A stretch of 64,000 nucleotides of DNA, taken from contig NZ_AP027041.1 of NCBI RefSeq assembly GCF_027924565.1, positions 620,001 through 684,000 of the forward strand, given 5' to 3'. Below the pieces are notes generated by a model. The model had not been told where the DNA came from, ran no database searches, and was given only the letters and a program-made list of their open reading frames with translations. Every line of letters starts with the position of its first letter. The stretch's first letter is position 1. Shown piece after piece: positions 17,860 through 25,923 of the stretch. This DNA comes from Lysobacter auxotrophicus (GTDB lineage: Bacteria; Pseudomonadota; Gammaproteobacteria; Xanthomonadales; Xanthomonadaceae). The position numbers and the translations under genes are program-made.

Positions 17860-19445
17860 AGCGCTTCGCCGAACTCTACCGCGAGCTGGACCAGAGCACC
17901 GCGACCGGCGACAAGCGCGCCGCGTTGATCGCCTACTTCCGCGATGCGCCGCCGCACGATGCCGCGTGGGCACTGTGGCTGCTCGCCGGCGGCAAGCTGT
18001 CGCGCATCGCGAACACGCGCGAGCTGCACGAGTGGATCGTCGAGGAAAGCGGCCTGCCGTCGTGGCTGGTCGAGGAAAGCCACGGCCACGTCGGCGATCT
18101 GGCCGAAACGCTGACGCTGCTGCTCGACGATCCCGACCGCGCGGCGCCGGAGCGCCCGCTGTCGCAATGGATCGAAACGCACCTGCTGCCCGTCGCCAAC
18201 CAGGCGCCGGAACTGCGGCGCGCCGCCGTCATTGCGGGCTGGCGCACGCTGCCGACCGGTCAGCGCCTGCTGTTCAACAAGCTGCTCACCGGCGCGCTGC
18301 GCGTGGGCGTGTCGCAGCGCCTGGTGCAGCAGGCGCTGGCGGAACTGTCGGGGCTGGACATCGCGCTGATCGCGCAACGCATGCTCGGCGCGTGGACGCC
18401 GACGCCGGAGTTCCTCGGCGACCTGCTGTCCACCGGCGTGCTGGAAAGCGATCGCCGCCAGCCGTATCCGTTCTTCCTCGCCTCGCCGCTGGAAGTCGAG
18501 CCCGGCACGCTGGGGCCCATCGACGACTGGCTGCTGGAATGGAAGTGGGACGGCATCCGCCTGCAACTGATCCGTCGCGAGGGCGAGATCGCGCTGTGGT
18601 CGCGCGGCGAGGAACGGCTGGACGGACGCTTTCCCGAAATCGAAGCCGCTGCGACACGCCTGCCGGACGATGCGGTGATCGACGGCGAACTGCTCGGCTG
18701 GCGCGAAGGCGACCGGCCGCTGCCGTTCACCGCGTTGCAGACGCGCATCCAGCGCCGCAAGCCGGGTGCGAAGACGCTCGCCGACACGCCGGTGCGCGTG
18801 CTTGCCTACGACCTGCTCGAACTGCATGGCGAAGACCTGCGCGAGCGCCCGCTGCATGAGCGTCGCGCACTGCTCGAGGACCTGCTGTCGCGCTTCGACA
18901 GCCGCGTGGTCGTCGCTTCGCCACGCGTGGACGCGCGCGACTGGCGCGGCGCGGCGGCGCTGCGCGAAAGCGCACGCGAGCGTGGCGTCGAAGGGCTGAT
19001 GCTCAAGCGACTGGATTCGCCGTATCGCACCGGGCGTCGGCGAGGCGACTGGTGGAAGTGGAAGATCGATCCGCTCACCGTTGATGCGGTGCTGCTGTAC
19101 GCGCAACCGGGCTCGGGCCGGCGCAGCACGCTGTTCACCGACTACACGTTCGGCCTTTGGGACGGCGATGCGCTGGTGCCGGTGGCGAAGGCGTATTCGG
19201 GATTGAGCGACGAGGAAATCCTCACGCTGGATCGCTGGATCCGCGCGAACACGATCGAGCGCTTCGGTCCCGTGCGCTCGGTGACGCCGCAGCACGTGTT
19301 CGAACTGGGCTTCGAAGCGGTGAACCGCAGCACGCGGCACAAGTCGGGCATCGCCGTGCGCTTTCCGCGCATATTGCGGTGGCGCCACGACAAACCGGCG
19401 CCGGAAGCGGATCGCCTCGATACGCTGCGCGCGCTCGCCAATTAG
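17856..19445 (+). CDS. ATP-dependent DNA ligase (LigC/LigB-like, cisplatin-type group)
   Basis: A protein of 529 aa. The N-terminal helical DNA-binding domain (1-200) is followed by the adenylation domain, whose nucleophile Lys230 lies in EWKWDGIRLQL (motif KxDG). Other motifs are ELLGW (about 275), EGLMLKRLDSPYRTG (motif IV region) and WWKWKIDP (motif V, catalytic Lys pair). An OB-fold C-terminal domain follows. It seals nicks with ATP, unlike the essential NAD-dependent LigA, and works with the exonuclease encoded immediately upstream, which overlaps it by 4 bases. Confidence 0.94.
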   Translation: MKRFAELYRELDQSTATGDKRAALIAYFRDAPPHDAAWALWLLAGGKLSRIANTRELHEWIVEESGLPSWLVEESHGHVGDLAETLTLLLDDPDRAAPERPLSQWIETHLLPVANQAPELRRAAVIAGWRTLPTGQRLLFNKLLTGALRVGVSQRLVQQALAELSGLDIALIAQRMLGAWTPTPEFLGDLLSTGVLESDRRQPYPFFLASPLEVEPGTLGPIDDWLLEWKWDGIRLQLIRREGEIALWSRGEERLDGRFPEIEAAATRLPDDAVIDGELLGWREGDRPLPFTALQTRIQRRKPGAKTLADTPVRVLAYDLLELHGEDLRERPLHERRALLEDLLSRFDSRVVVASPRVDARDWRGAAALRESARERGVEGLMLKRLDSPYRTGRRRGDWWKWKIDPLTVDAVLLYAQPGSGRRSTLFTDYTFGLWDGDALVPVAKAYSGLSDEEILTLDRWIRANTIERFGPVRSVTPQHVFELGFEAVNRSTRHKSGIAVRFPRILRWRHDKPAPEADRLDTLRALAN

Positions 19446-19590
19446 CGGCGCATTCGCAGCGCATTCCTCCGGGATTCCATGCGTGGCGCGAGCCTTGAAT
19501 CCGATTCAAGCAAGCGTTCCGAAATGGTCGCTTTTTCCGCTGCCGCGCACGGCGCAGCATGTCCGCACACCGAAGACATGGAGTCGCGAC

Positions 19591-19806
19591 ATGAACCTCT
19601 TCAGCGGTCTGTTGTTCAACCAGGGCTACATCCAGGACGCCGACCTGGCGCTCTCGCTTGCCGGCGTCGAGCCGGACCCGGCGCAGGACGAAGCGCGTCG
19701 CCGCGCACGCGAGGCACGGCGCGAACGCCGCCGTCGCCGCGCCAGCTTCCACAATCACGCGGTGTCGTTCGTCTGCGGTACCACGGCGCTGTCGCCGTTC
19801 CGTTGA
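19591..19806 (+). CDS. Small Arg-rich hypothetical protein
   Basis: A protein of 71 aa from the ATG at 19591. A hydrophobic N-terminus (MNLFSGLLFNQGYIQDADLALSLAG) is followed by an Arg-rich central segment (about 35-50) and FHNHAVSFVCGTTALSPFR. I do not recognise it. Codon usage and a possible GGAG upstream make translation plausible. It stands alone between the ligase and the lipocalin. Confidence 0.5.
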   Translation: MNLFSGLLFNQGYIQDADLALSLAGVEPDPAQDEARRRAREARRERRRRRASFHNHAVSFVCGTTALSPFR

Positions 19807-19914
19807 GGCCCGGCCGGATTGGCGCGCTGAAGCGCGCGTGAAGCGCGCTTCACCGATCACGCGAAAACGACGTCACGACGGTGAACCTGCAGGTCCAGTC
19901 GACGAGGACCTGCC

Positions 19915-20466
19915 ATGCCGCGTTTTTCGACCTTCGCGTTGCCGACCATGGCATTGCTGCTCGCGCTTGCGGCGCCTGCGCACGCGCAGGAACAGGTGAA
20001 CGTGCCCGTGGAGCAGTTCGACCTGCAGCGTTATGCGGGCCAGTGGCATGAGATCGCGCACCTGCCGATGTTCTGGCAGCGCGATTGCGTGAGCGACATC
20101 ACCGCGACCTACACGCCCAACGCCGACGGCACCGTCGGCGTGCGCAATGCGTGCCGGAAGAAGGACGGCTCGACCGACGTGTCGGAGGGGATCGCGCGCC
20201 CCGTCGCCGACAAGCCCGGCGCGCTGGAGGTGCGTTTCGCACCGGACTGGCTGTCGTGGCTGCCGATGACCTGGGCCGATTACTGGGTGATCGACCTCGA
20301 CCCGGAATACCAGTGGGCCATCGTCGGCGGGCCGGAGCGCGAAAACCTGTGGATCCTCGCGCGCGAGCCGGAGATGAACCGCGCGCTGTTCCAGCGGCTG
20401 AAGGCATCGGCCGCGATGAAGGGCTACAACCTGCGCGAGCTGAAGGTGATGGCGCCGCTGCGCTGA
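19915..20466 (+). CDS. blc: Bacterial lipocalin (Blc-like), exported
   Basis: A protein of 183 aa with a signal peptide (FALPTMALLLALAAPAHAQ) but no lipobox Cys, unlike E. coli Blc, so it is probably a soluble periplasmic protein. The lipocalin GxW motif is YAGQWHEIAHLP at about 41-52. Later conserved parts are WADYWVIDLDPEYQWAIVGGPERENLWILARE and the C-terminal helix. The family binds fatty acids or lysophospholipids at the outer membrane. The gene is monocistronic. Confidence 0.92.
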   Translation: MPRFSTFALPTMALLLALAAPAHAQEQVNVPVEQFDLQRYAGQWHEIAHLPMFWQRDCVSDITATYTPNADGTVGVRNACRKKDGSTDVSEGIARPVADKPGALEVRFAPDWLSWLPMTWADYWVIDLDPEYQWAIVGGPERENLWILAREPEMNRALFQRLKASAAMKGYNLRELKVMAPLR

Positions 20467-20547
20467 GCGGGCCTGCCGGACGCATCGCCGCGCCGCCGGC
20501 GACGCGATCGGCCTAGAATGCGCGGCCCGAACGCATCGCGAGCCCTC

Positions 20548-20964
20548 ATGTCACGCAATTCCAAGGCCAAGCGCGACGCGCGCAAGAAGAAGGAACCCGA
20601 CCGGCCGATCCGCCGGCTGGGCGCCGCGCTGCAGCCGCACGCGCAATTGCTGGACGCGGACGACACGGCGATCGGCGGCGTGGGCTGGCGCGACGGCGAG
20701 TGGCTGCTCGTGCTCGGCAGCCAGGTGGCCGCGCGCAGCGACAGCGCCGCGATGGCGCTGGCGATGCTGCGCCACGTGGTCGCCGTACAGGAACGCGCCG
20801 GCCGCGAGCTGCGCCTGGAGGCCTCCGCGCCCCTGCTGCACGCGGCCGGACGCGAAGCCGCCGCGCTCGGTCGCACGCTCGAAGAGCATCTCGCCGAACT
20901 GGAGCAGGAGCGCATCGAGCGCGAGCCGCTCGCGCCGGTGGTCACGCCGTCGCTGCCGCATTGA
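20548..20964 (+). CDS. Conserved hypothetical protein
   Basis: A protein of 138 aa from the ATG at 20548, preceded by gagccctc. A Lys/Arg-rich N-terminus (SRNSKAKRDARKKKEPDRPIRR) precedes an alpha/beta core (DTAIGGVGWRDGEWLLVLGSQV) and a helical C-terminal half ending in an acidic coiled stretch (LEEHLAELEQERIERE). There is no signal peptide or membrane helix. It has the look of a xanthomonad-specific small cytoplasmic protein; no function is recognised. Confidence 0.75.
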   Translation: MSRNSKAKRDARKKKEPDRPIRRLGAALQPHAQLLDADDTAIGGVGWRDGEWLLVLGSQVAARSDSAAMALAMLRHVVAVQERAGRELRLEASAPLLHAAGREAAALGRTLEEHLAELEQERIEREPLAPVVTPSLPH

Positions 20965-21012
20965 GCTTGTGCAGCGCGGGCGAGCAGAACGCGCGGCGGA
21001 TCTGAGCGCGTG

Positions 21013-21044
21013 ACCCGGGTGCGCTTCGCTTGCCCGGGCTACAA
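21013..21044. repeat. Interspersed palindrome CCCGGGT-gcgcttcgctt-GCCCGGG-ctacaa, copy 1
   Basis: A 32-bp element with a stem of CCCGGGT against GCCCGGG. It is nearly identical to the copy at 22962-22993 (one base differs in the core). The two copies bracket the gnd/amidase pair. Confidence 0.8.
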
Positions 21045-21182
21045 GGGCCTGATGGTTCTGCGGTCGCCGCGTTCACGCGCTCTTAGCATGTCCGCGCCTC
21101 CCGCAAACGAGGGGTGATCTGCGCCCGCGCATGCGCCATCCTGTCGCCATCGCGGCGTCGCCGCCTCGCATCGGAGTCGTGG

Positions 21183-22088
21183 ATGGAACTGGGCATGATC
21201 GGACTGGGCCGCATGGGCGCGAACATGGCGCAGCGGCTCGTGCAGAACGGGCATCGCGTGGTGGGTTTCGATCCCGGCGCGCAGGCGCGCGACCGCGCCG
21301 CGGGCAACGGCATCGAGCCGGTCGAATCGCTCGCGGACCTGATCCAGCGCCTGCCGACGCCGCGCGTCGTGTGGATGATGGTGCCCGCTGGCGATCCGGT
21401 GGATCGCACCATCGCCGACCTGCTGCCGCCGCTCGCACGTGGCGACACGCTCATCGACGGCGGCAATTCGTTCTACAAGGACACGATGCGCCGCGCGGCG
21501 ATGCTGGCCGGGCACGGCATCGCGTACGTCGACAGCGGCACCAGCGGCGGCGTGTGGGGCCTGAGCGAGGGCTACAGCCTGATGGTCGGCGGCGACGAAG
21601 CCGTGGTCGAGCGGCTGCGCCCGATCTTCGAAGCGCTGGCGCCGGCGGCGGATCGCGGCTGGGGGCGTGTCGGGCCGAGCGGCGCGGGCCATTTCACCAA
21701 GATGGTCCACAACGGCATCGAGTACGGAATGATGCAGGCCTATGCCGAAGGCTTCGCGATCATGCAGAAGCGTGCGGACTTCGCGCTGGACCTGGGGCAG
21801 ATCGCGCAGATCTGGCGACACGGCAGCGTCGTGCGTTCGTGGTTGCTGGACCTCAGCGCGAACGCGCTGGAGGAGAACCCGACGATGGCGGGCATCGCGC
21901 CGTACGTGTCCGATTCGGGCGAAGGCCGCTGGACCGTGGCGGAGGCGATCGAGCTGGACGTCTCCGCGCCGGTGATCACGCTGTCGCTGCTGGAACGCCT
22001 GCGTTCGCGCGAGGACGATTCCTTCGCCGACAAGCTGCTCGCCGCGATGCGCGCGCAGTTCGGCGGGCACGCGATCCGCAAGGAATAA
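21183..22088 (+). CDS. gnd: 6-phosphogluconate dehydrogenase, short (YqeC/Gnd-II) type
   Basis: A protein of 301 aa, the short decarboxylating form (the classic Gnd is about 470 aa). The N-terminal Rossmann motif is MIGLGRMGANMAQRL. Further markers are GGNSFYKDTMRRA, VDSGTSGGVWGLSEGYSLMVGG and the catalytic region GPSGAGHFTKMVHNGIEYGMMQAYAEGF, with the Lys/Asn pair. It oxidises 6-phosphogluconate to ribulose 5-phosphate and CO2; short forms often prefer NAD+. The ATG at 21183 is chosen because the Rossmann strand starts directly after it. Confidence 0.93.
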   Translation: MELGMIGLGRMGANMAQRLVQNGHRVVGFDPGAQARDRAAGNGIEPVESLADLIQRLPTPRVVWMMVPAGDPVDRTIADLLPPLARGDTLIDGGNSFYKDTMRRAAMLAGHGIAYVDSGTSGGVWGLSEGYSLMVGGDEAVVERLRPIFEALAPAADRGWGRVGPSGAGHFTKMVHNGIEYGMMQAYAEGFAIMQKRADFALDLGQIAQIWRHGSVVRSWLLDLSANALEENPTMAGIAPYVSDSGEGRWTVAEAIELDVSAPVITLSLLERLRSREDDSFADKLLAAMRAQFGGHAIRKE

Positions 22089-22174
22089 GAACGCGTGGAA
22101 CGCGCCGGGCGTCGACACGATGCCCGGCACGGCTGCCTATACTCGCTCCGGTTCTTCGCCTCGCGTCCCCGCCC

Positions 22175-22957
22175 ATGCGCGCCATCGCACTTGCCCTGGT
22201 CCTCGCCACGCTCGCCGGCTGCGCGACGACGCCACCGCCGCCGCGCGAACCGGTCGTCGCATGGCGACCGTCGCTCAACCACGATGCGCGCAGCGCCGTC
22301 GTGATCGTGCTGCACCAGACGGAGATGGAAAGCGCGGAAGCGGCGCTGCTCACGTTGCAGACGCGCAATTCCGGCGGCCGCGTGAGCGCGCATTATCTGA
22401 TCGGCGACGACGGCGCGTTGTTCCAGCTGGTCGACGAGGGCAAGCGCGCGTGGCACGCCGGCGCCTCGCGCTGGGGCGGCCTGAGCGATCTCAACTCCGC
22501 ATCGATCGGCATCGAGCTGGACAACGACGGCCAGGAGCCTTTCAGCGATGCGCAGATCGCGACGCTGCTGTGGCTGCTCGACGACATCACCTCGCGACTG
22601 GATATCCCGAAGCACCTGGTGATCGGCCACGGCGACATCGCGCCGACGCGCAAGCGCGATCCGAGCGCGCTGTTTCCGTGGAAGCGCCTGGCCGATGCGG
22701 GCTACGGGCTGTGGCCGCGCGCGCCGCTCGCGCCGGCGCCCGCGGGCTTCGACCGGTGGGCGGCGATGCGGCTGGTCGGCTACGACCTGAGCGATCCCGA
22801 TGCGGCGCTGCGCGCCTTCCATCGCCATTACCGCGGCAACGAGGAGTCGCAGTGGCTGCCGGGCGACGCGGACATCCTGTTCGATCTGCAGCGTCAGCTG
22901 ATGGGGATGCCGGAGCCGTTGCCGTTGATCCTGCCGACGCCTACCCCGACGCCGTGA
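22175..22957 (+). CDS. N-acetylmuramoyl-L-alanine amidase (Amidase_2), lipoprotein
   Basis: A protein of 260 aa with a lipoprotein signal (ALVLATLAGCATT, Cys16). The Amidase_2 domain spans about 30-185. The zinc ligands are likely the His in VIVLHQTEME, His in IGHGDIAPTRKRDP and the following Asp; GRVSAHYLIGDDGALFQLV and SIGIELDN are characteristic. It cleaves the bond between MurNAc and the peptide, probably on the inner face of the outer membrane (AmiD-like). A Pro/Thr-rich tail ends the protein. It starts 86 bases after gnd. Confidence 0.9.
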   Translation: MRAIALALVLATLAGCATTPPPPREPVVAWRPSLNHDARSAVVIVLHQTEMESAEAALLTLQTRNSGGRVSAHYLIGDDGALFQLVDEGKRAWHAGASRWGGLSDLNSASIGIELDNDGQEPFSDAQIATLLWLLDDITSRLDIPKHLVIGHGDIAPTRKRDPSALFPWKRLADAGYGLWPRAPLAPAPAGFDRWAAMRLVGYDLSDPDAALRAFHRHYRGNEESQWLPGDADILFDLQRQLMGMPEPLPLILPTPTPTP

Positions 22958-22961
22958 CAGT

Positions 22962-22993
22962 CCCCGGGTGCGCTTCGCTTACCCGGGCTACAA
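22962..22993. repeat. Interspersed palindrome CCCGGGT...ACCCGGG, copy 2
   Basis: The second copy of the 32-bp element at 21013-21044, four bases after the amidase stop. The stem CCCGGGT/ACCCGGG is perfect at 7 bp. It lies between convergent genes, where it may help end transcription. Confidence 0.8.
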
Positions 22994-23023
22994 CAGCGCC
23001 GATGGACGCCGCGCCGGCAGGCT

Positions 23024-24307
23024 TCACCGCCGCCGCAAGGCACACACCACCGCGCCGATCGCAAGCGCAATCGCGGCCGCGATGAGGTTCGCGATCTGCG
23101 CGCTCGCGAGCAACGCGAGGCTCAGCACGATCGCCGCGACCGGAATCAACGCACCGCCCGGCAGGCGCAGCGCGCCGTCGCGGTCGCCATGCCGATGCCG
23201 CAACACCAGCACCGACCCGGCGGTGCCCAGGTACGTGCACAGTCGCGAGACGACCGACAACAGCGCCAGCTGCACGAACGATCCCGACAGCGCGAGCGCG
23301 AGCGACACCGCGCCGATCAGCACGATCGACACCGCGGGCGTGCGGAAACGCGGATGGATCGCGCCCAGCCATCGCGGCCCGTAGCCGTCCTGCGACAGCG
23401 CGAGCAGGTAACGCGGCGCCATCAGCACCGTGTTGCTGCTCGTGCCGAGGATCGAGATGCTCGCGCCCACCGTCATCAGCAACGCCAGCCACTCGCCGGA
23501 GAAGCGCGACGCCGCCTGCGCGAGCGGCGTGGACGATTGCGCGAGATCCGGCAGCGTCCCCAGCGCGACCCATTGCACGCTGACGTACACCAGCGTGACC
23601 GTTGCGATCATCGTCAGCAGCGCGAAGGGAACGTCGCGGCGCGGGTTGCGGTATTCGCCCGCGGCGGCCGGCAGGTTCTCGAATCCCGCATAGGCGAACA
23701 GCAGCAACAGCGCGGCTTCGGCGAGCGGTTTGGCCGTCAGTGGCGCGGTGTTCGGCGCGGCGAGCGATGCATCGACGTGGAACACGCCGATCGCGACGAA
23801 CAGCGCGAGCGGCACGAGTTTCCCGACTGCCAGCAGCACGCCCGCGTTCGCCGCCGCGCGCACGCCGACGACGTTGATCGCCACGAGCAGCGCGATGGAG
23901 CCGGTGACGATCGACACGCGCGCCCAGCCGGCATCGGCCGCGGGCCAGAAATGCGTGACGGCTTCGGCCAGTCCGTTCGCGAGCGCGGCCGCGGTCGCCA
24001 CGCGCGTCAGCAGCAGCATCCAGCCCACTTCGAAGCCGATGAAGGGGCCGAACGCTTCGCGCGCGTAGAGGTAACCGCCGCCGGGCGCATCGAAGTAGCT
24101 CGCCGCCTGCGCGTAGCACAGCACCAGCAGGCTCACCGCAAGGCCGGCGAGCAGCACGGCCCACAGGCTTGCCGGACCGAGCAACGCCGCAGCTGCCGCC
24201 GGCAGCAGGTAGATGCCGCTGCCGATCACGTCATTGATCGACAGGCCGACGATCTGCCAGCGGCTGACGGCGCGCAGCGTTCCGGGCGGAGCGGAGGGCA
24301 GGTCCAA
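23024..24307 (-). CDS. APC-family amino-acid permease
   Basis: About 427 aa if the TTG at 24307 is used. The open frame reaches an ATG at 24436, but the extra 43 residues are low-complexity and cross the terminator of the adjacent gene, so the TTG (or a nearby start) is preferred. It has 12 predicted helices. The first holds SINDVIGSGIYLLPAAAAALLG, the APC substrate-binding GSG motif, followed by AQAASYFDAPGGGYLYAREAFG. The second half has GFENLPAAAGEYRNPRRDVP. It should import an amino acid or polyamine by proton symport or exchange; the substrate is unknown. Confidence 0.86.
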   Translation of the reverse strand: MDLPSAPPGTLRAVSRWQIVGLSINDVIGSGIYLLPAAAAALLGPASLWAVLLAGLAVSLLVLCYAQAASYFDAPGGGYLYAREAFGPFIGFEVGWMLLLTRVATAAALANGLAEAVTHFWPAADAGWARVSIVTGSIALLVAINVVGVRAAANAGVLLAVGKLVPLALFVAIGVFHVDASLAAPNTAPLTAKPLAEAALLLLFAYAGFENLPAAAGEYRNPRRDVPFALLTMIATVTLVYVSVQWVALGTLPDLAQSSTPLAQAASRFSGEWLALLMTVGASISILGTSSNTVLMAPRYLLALSQDGYGPRWLGAIHPRFRTPAVSIVLIGAVSLALALSGSFVQLALLSVVSRLCTYLGTAGSVLVLRHRHGDRDGALRLPGGALIPVAAIVLSLALLASAQIANLIAAAIALAIGAVVCALRRR

Positions 24308-24399
24308 GGGCGTGCTCCGTGGTCGGCCAGCGGCGAGAGTAATACGGGAGCGGGGAACGAGCGGGCAGGAACGGGAACCCGATGGAAGCCCGGAACGAA

Positions 24400-24425
24400 A
24401 AACGAGCGGGTTTCCCCGCTCGTTT
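24400..24425 (-). terminator. Rho-independent terminator of the OMP gene
   Basis: A perfect 11-bp stem AAACGAGCGGG/CCCGCTCGTTT with a 4-base loop. Read on the minus strand, the stem runs into TTTTTCG. It lies 31 bases after the stop of the 24456-24989 gene. Confidence 0.88.
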
Positions 24426-24455
24426 CCGGTGCTCACAACGGCTCGGCTGGGGCGA

Positions 24456-24989
24456 TCAGAAGTCGTAGCGCAGCTGGATCTGCGCCAGATCCAGGTCGGT
24501 GTCCTCGACCTCGAAGCGGCTGTACTCGCCGCGCAGCGCGACGTTGTCCGTGAAGCGGTACTGCAGGCCCACGCCGTAGGTCGGATCGGTGCCGTTGTCG
24601 TCGGTGTTGCCGACGATCGACGGGATCGAACGGTCCAGGTCCCAGCGCTGGAAACCGGCCTTCGCGTAGGCGGAGAAGTTGTCGGTGATCGGCACCGTGC
24701 CCACGGCGGTCAGGTAGACCGAGCTGGCTTCCAGCGGCGTGCCGGTGCCGCGCGGCTCCAGCTTCCCGAAGTCGGCGTAACCGGCTTCCAGGCCGAAGTA
24801 GCGGTTGAACTGGTAACCGCCGAAGACCGAATACGCGGTGTCCTCGTCGTCGTAGCTGCCTTCGTCGACGTAGGACTGGCCCACGCCGGCACCGGCGTAG
24901 AAGCCCTTGTCGGCGGCCTGCGCGCCGAATGCGGCGGCGCTGGCGATGACGGCGACCAGGGCGGTGGACAGCATCTTGTTCTTCTTCAT
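24456..24989 (-). CDS. OmpA-like outer-membrane beta-barrel protein
   Basis: A protein of 177 aa with a signal peptide (MKKNKMLSTALVAVIASAAAFGAQA). The mature part is an eight-stranded barrel of the OmpA/OmpX-like porin class: GFYAGAGVGQSYV, YSVFGGYQFNRYFGLEAGYADFG, FSAYAKAGFQRW, YGVGLQYRFTDNVALRGEYSRFE. It ends in LRYDF with the C-terminal Phe recognised by the BAM complex. There is no periplasmic OmpA peptidoglycan-binding domain. The exact role is unknown. A strong terminator follows it. Confidence 0.9.
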   Translation of the reverse strand: MKKNKMLSTALVAVIASAAAFGAQAADKGFYAGAGVGQSYVDEGSYDDEDTAYSVFGGYQFNRYFGLEAGYADFGKLEPRGTGTPLEASSVYLTAVGTVPITDNFSAYAKAGFQRWDLDRSIPSIVGNTDDNGTDPTYGVGLQYRFTDNVALRGEYSRFEVEDTDLDLAQIQLRYDF

Positions 24990-25311
24990 TGCGAATCGAC
25001 TCCTGCATGCGCGCCGCGAATCGGGGGGAGGGAGCGGCGTTCAGTGCGACGGGTCCTGGCGGAATGCCTGGGCGGCCATCGCTGCACGAAGGAGATGGGT
25101 GTTGCGCATGCGGAACAAAGGCCGGAATCCGGGGATGCTGCGTCCCGCATCTGGAACCTGTGGCGCGCCGACTTTGCCGGATGAGGCGCTTCACGCGTGA
25201 CGGCCGTCGCGTGCCCCGTGCACTCCTAAGATCGGCGTGAGGCGCCATGCGCCGGCGCACGACGCGTCGCGCCGTGGACGGGAATCCATCATCACCATCG
25301 GGAAGGGAATC

Positions 25312-25605
25312 ATGAAGACAAGCATGCTGGTGCTCGCACTGGGCGCGGCGTTGTTCGCCGCACCGGCCATCGCGAACGATCCGTCCGAGCCGCAGGCGCC
25401 GGTGAAGGCCGACGAGCCCGCCGCCGCCAAGCCGGTGGAATCGCCCGAAGACCGCATGGTCTGCGAACGCATCCGCGCCACCGGCAGCAACAAGGTCGAG
25501 CGCGTGTGCAAGACGGCGAAGCAGCGCGCCGAGGAACGCAACAGCGAGAAGGCCAACGCCGATCGCGATGCGGCCGAACGCATGATGCGCACGCGCCAGA
25601 ACTGA
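25312..25605 (+). CDS. Small exported protein with VCER...GSN...VC motif
   Basis: A protein of 97 aa with a GGGAAGGGA ribosome binding site and a signal peptide (MLVLALGAALFAAPAIA). A Pro/Glu/Ala-rich linker precedes MVCERIRATGSNKVERVC and a charged helix rich in Arg, Glu and Asn. The motif is shared with the protein at 14499-14990, which makes them members of one uncharacterised periplasmic family. The two conserved Cys are 16 residues apart. Function is not recognised. Confidence 0.85.
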   Translation: MKTSMLVLALGAALFAAPAIANDPSEPQAPVKADEPAAAKPVESPEDRMVCERIRATGSNKVERVCKTAKQRAEERNSEKANADRDAAERMMRTRQN

Positions 25606-25813
25606 CGTGCGCCGCCATTCGTGACGCGCATCGCGTGATCGCGCGTGGCAAGCAGAAACCGGGATGAACCGCGTTAACCCGACGTCGACGCGCGCGATGC
25701 GATCACGTCGGGGTTCATCGACGTGCAGGCACAGTCGCGATGCGGCCTGGGCATCGTCATGCGATGGCCGACCGCGAGGCCCCGGCAGAGGGCGGACACT
25801 TCGGGTGTGTGGC
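25606..25813. other. Gene-free stretch ending in a strong terminator
   Basis: No convincing reading frame is seen between the 25312-25605 gene and the terminator at 25814. The sequence has several short inverted repeats and could be a long 3' UTR or a small RNA gene. I cannot assign a known RNA family. Confidence 0.4.
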
Positions 25814-25845
25814 GCGAAAGGCGGCTTCGGCCGCCTTTCGCTTTT
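25814..25845 (+). terminator. Rho-independent terminator
   Basis: A perfect 12-bp stem GCGAAAGGCGGC/GCCGCCTTTCGC with a UUCG tetraloop (25826-25829) followed by TTTT. It reads on the plus strand. It ends either the small exported protein mRNA, 209 bases downstream of that stop, or a separate small RNA. Confidence 0.9.
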
Positions 25846-25923
25846 CCGCATGGACGACGCTTGGACAATTCGCCCGGGGCTTCCACGGCGGCTGCACCTT
25901 CGCGCATGCGACAATGGCCCACG

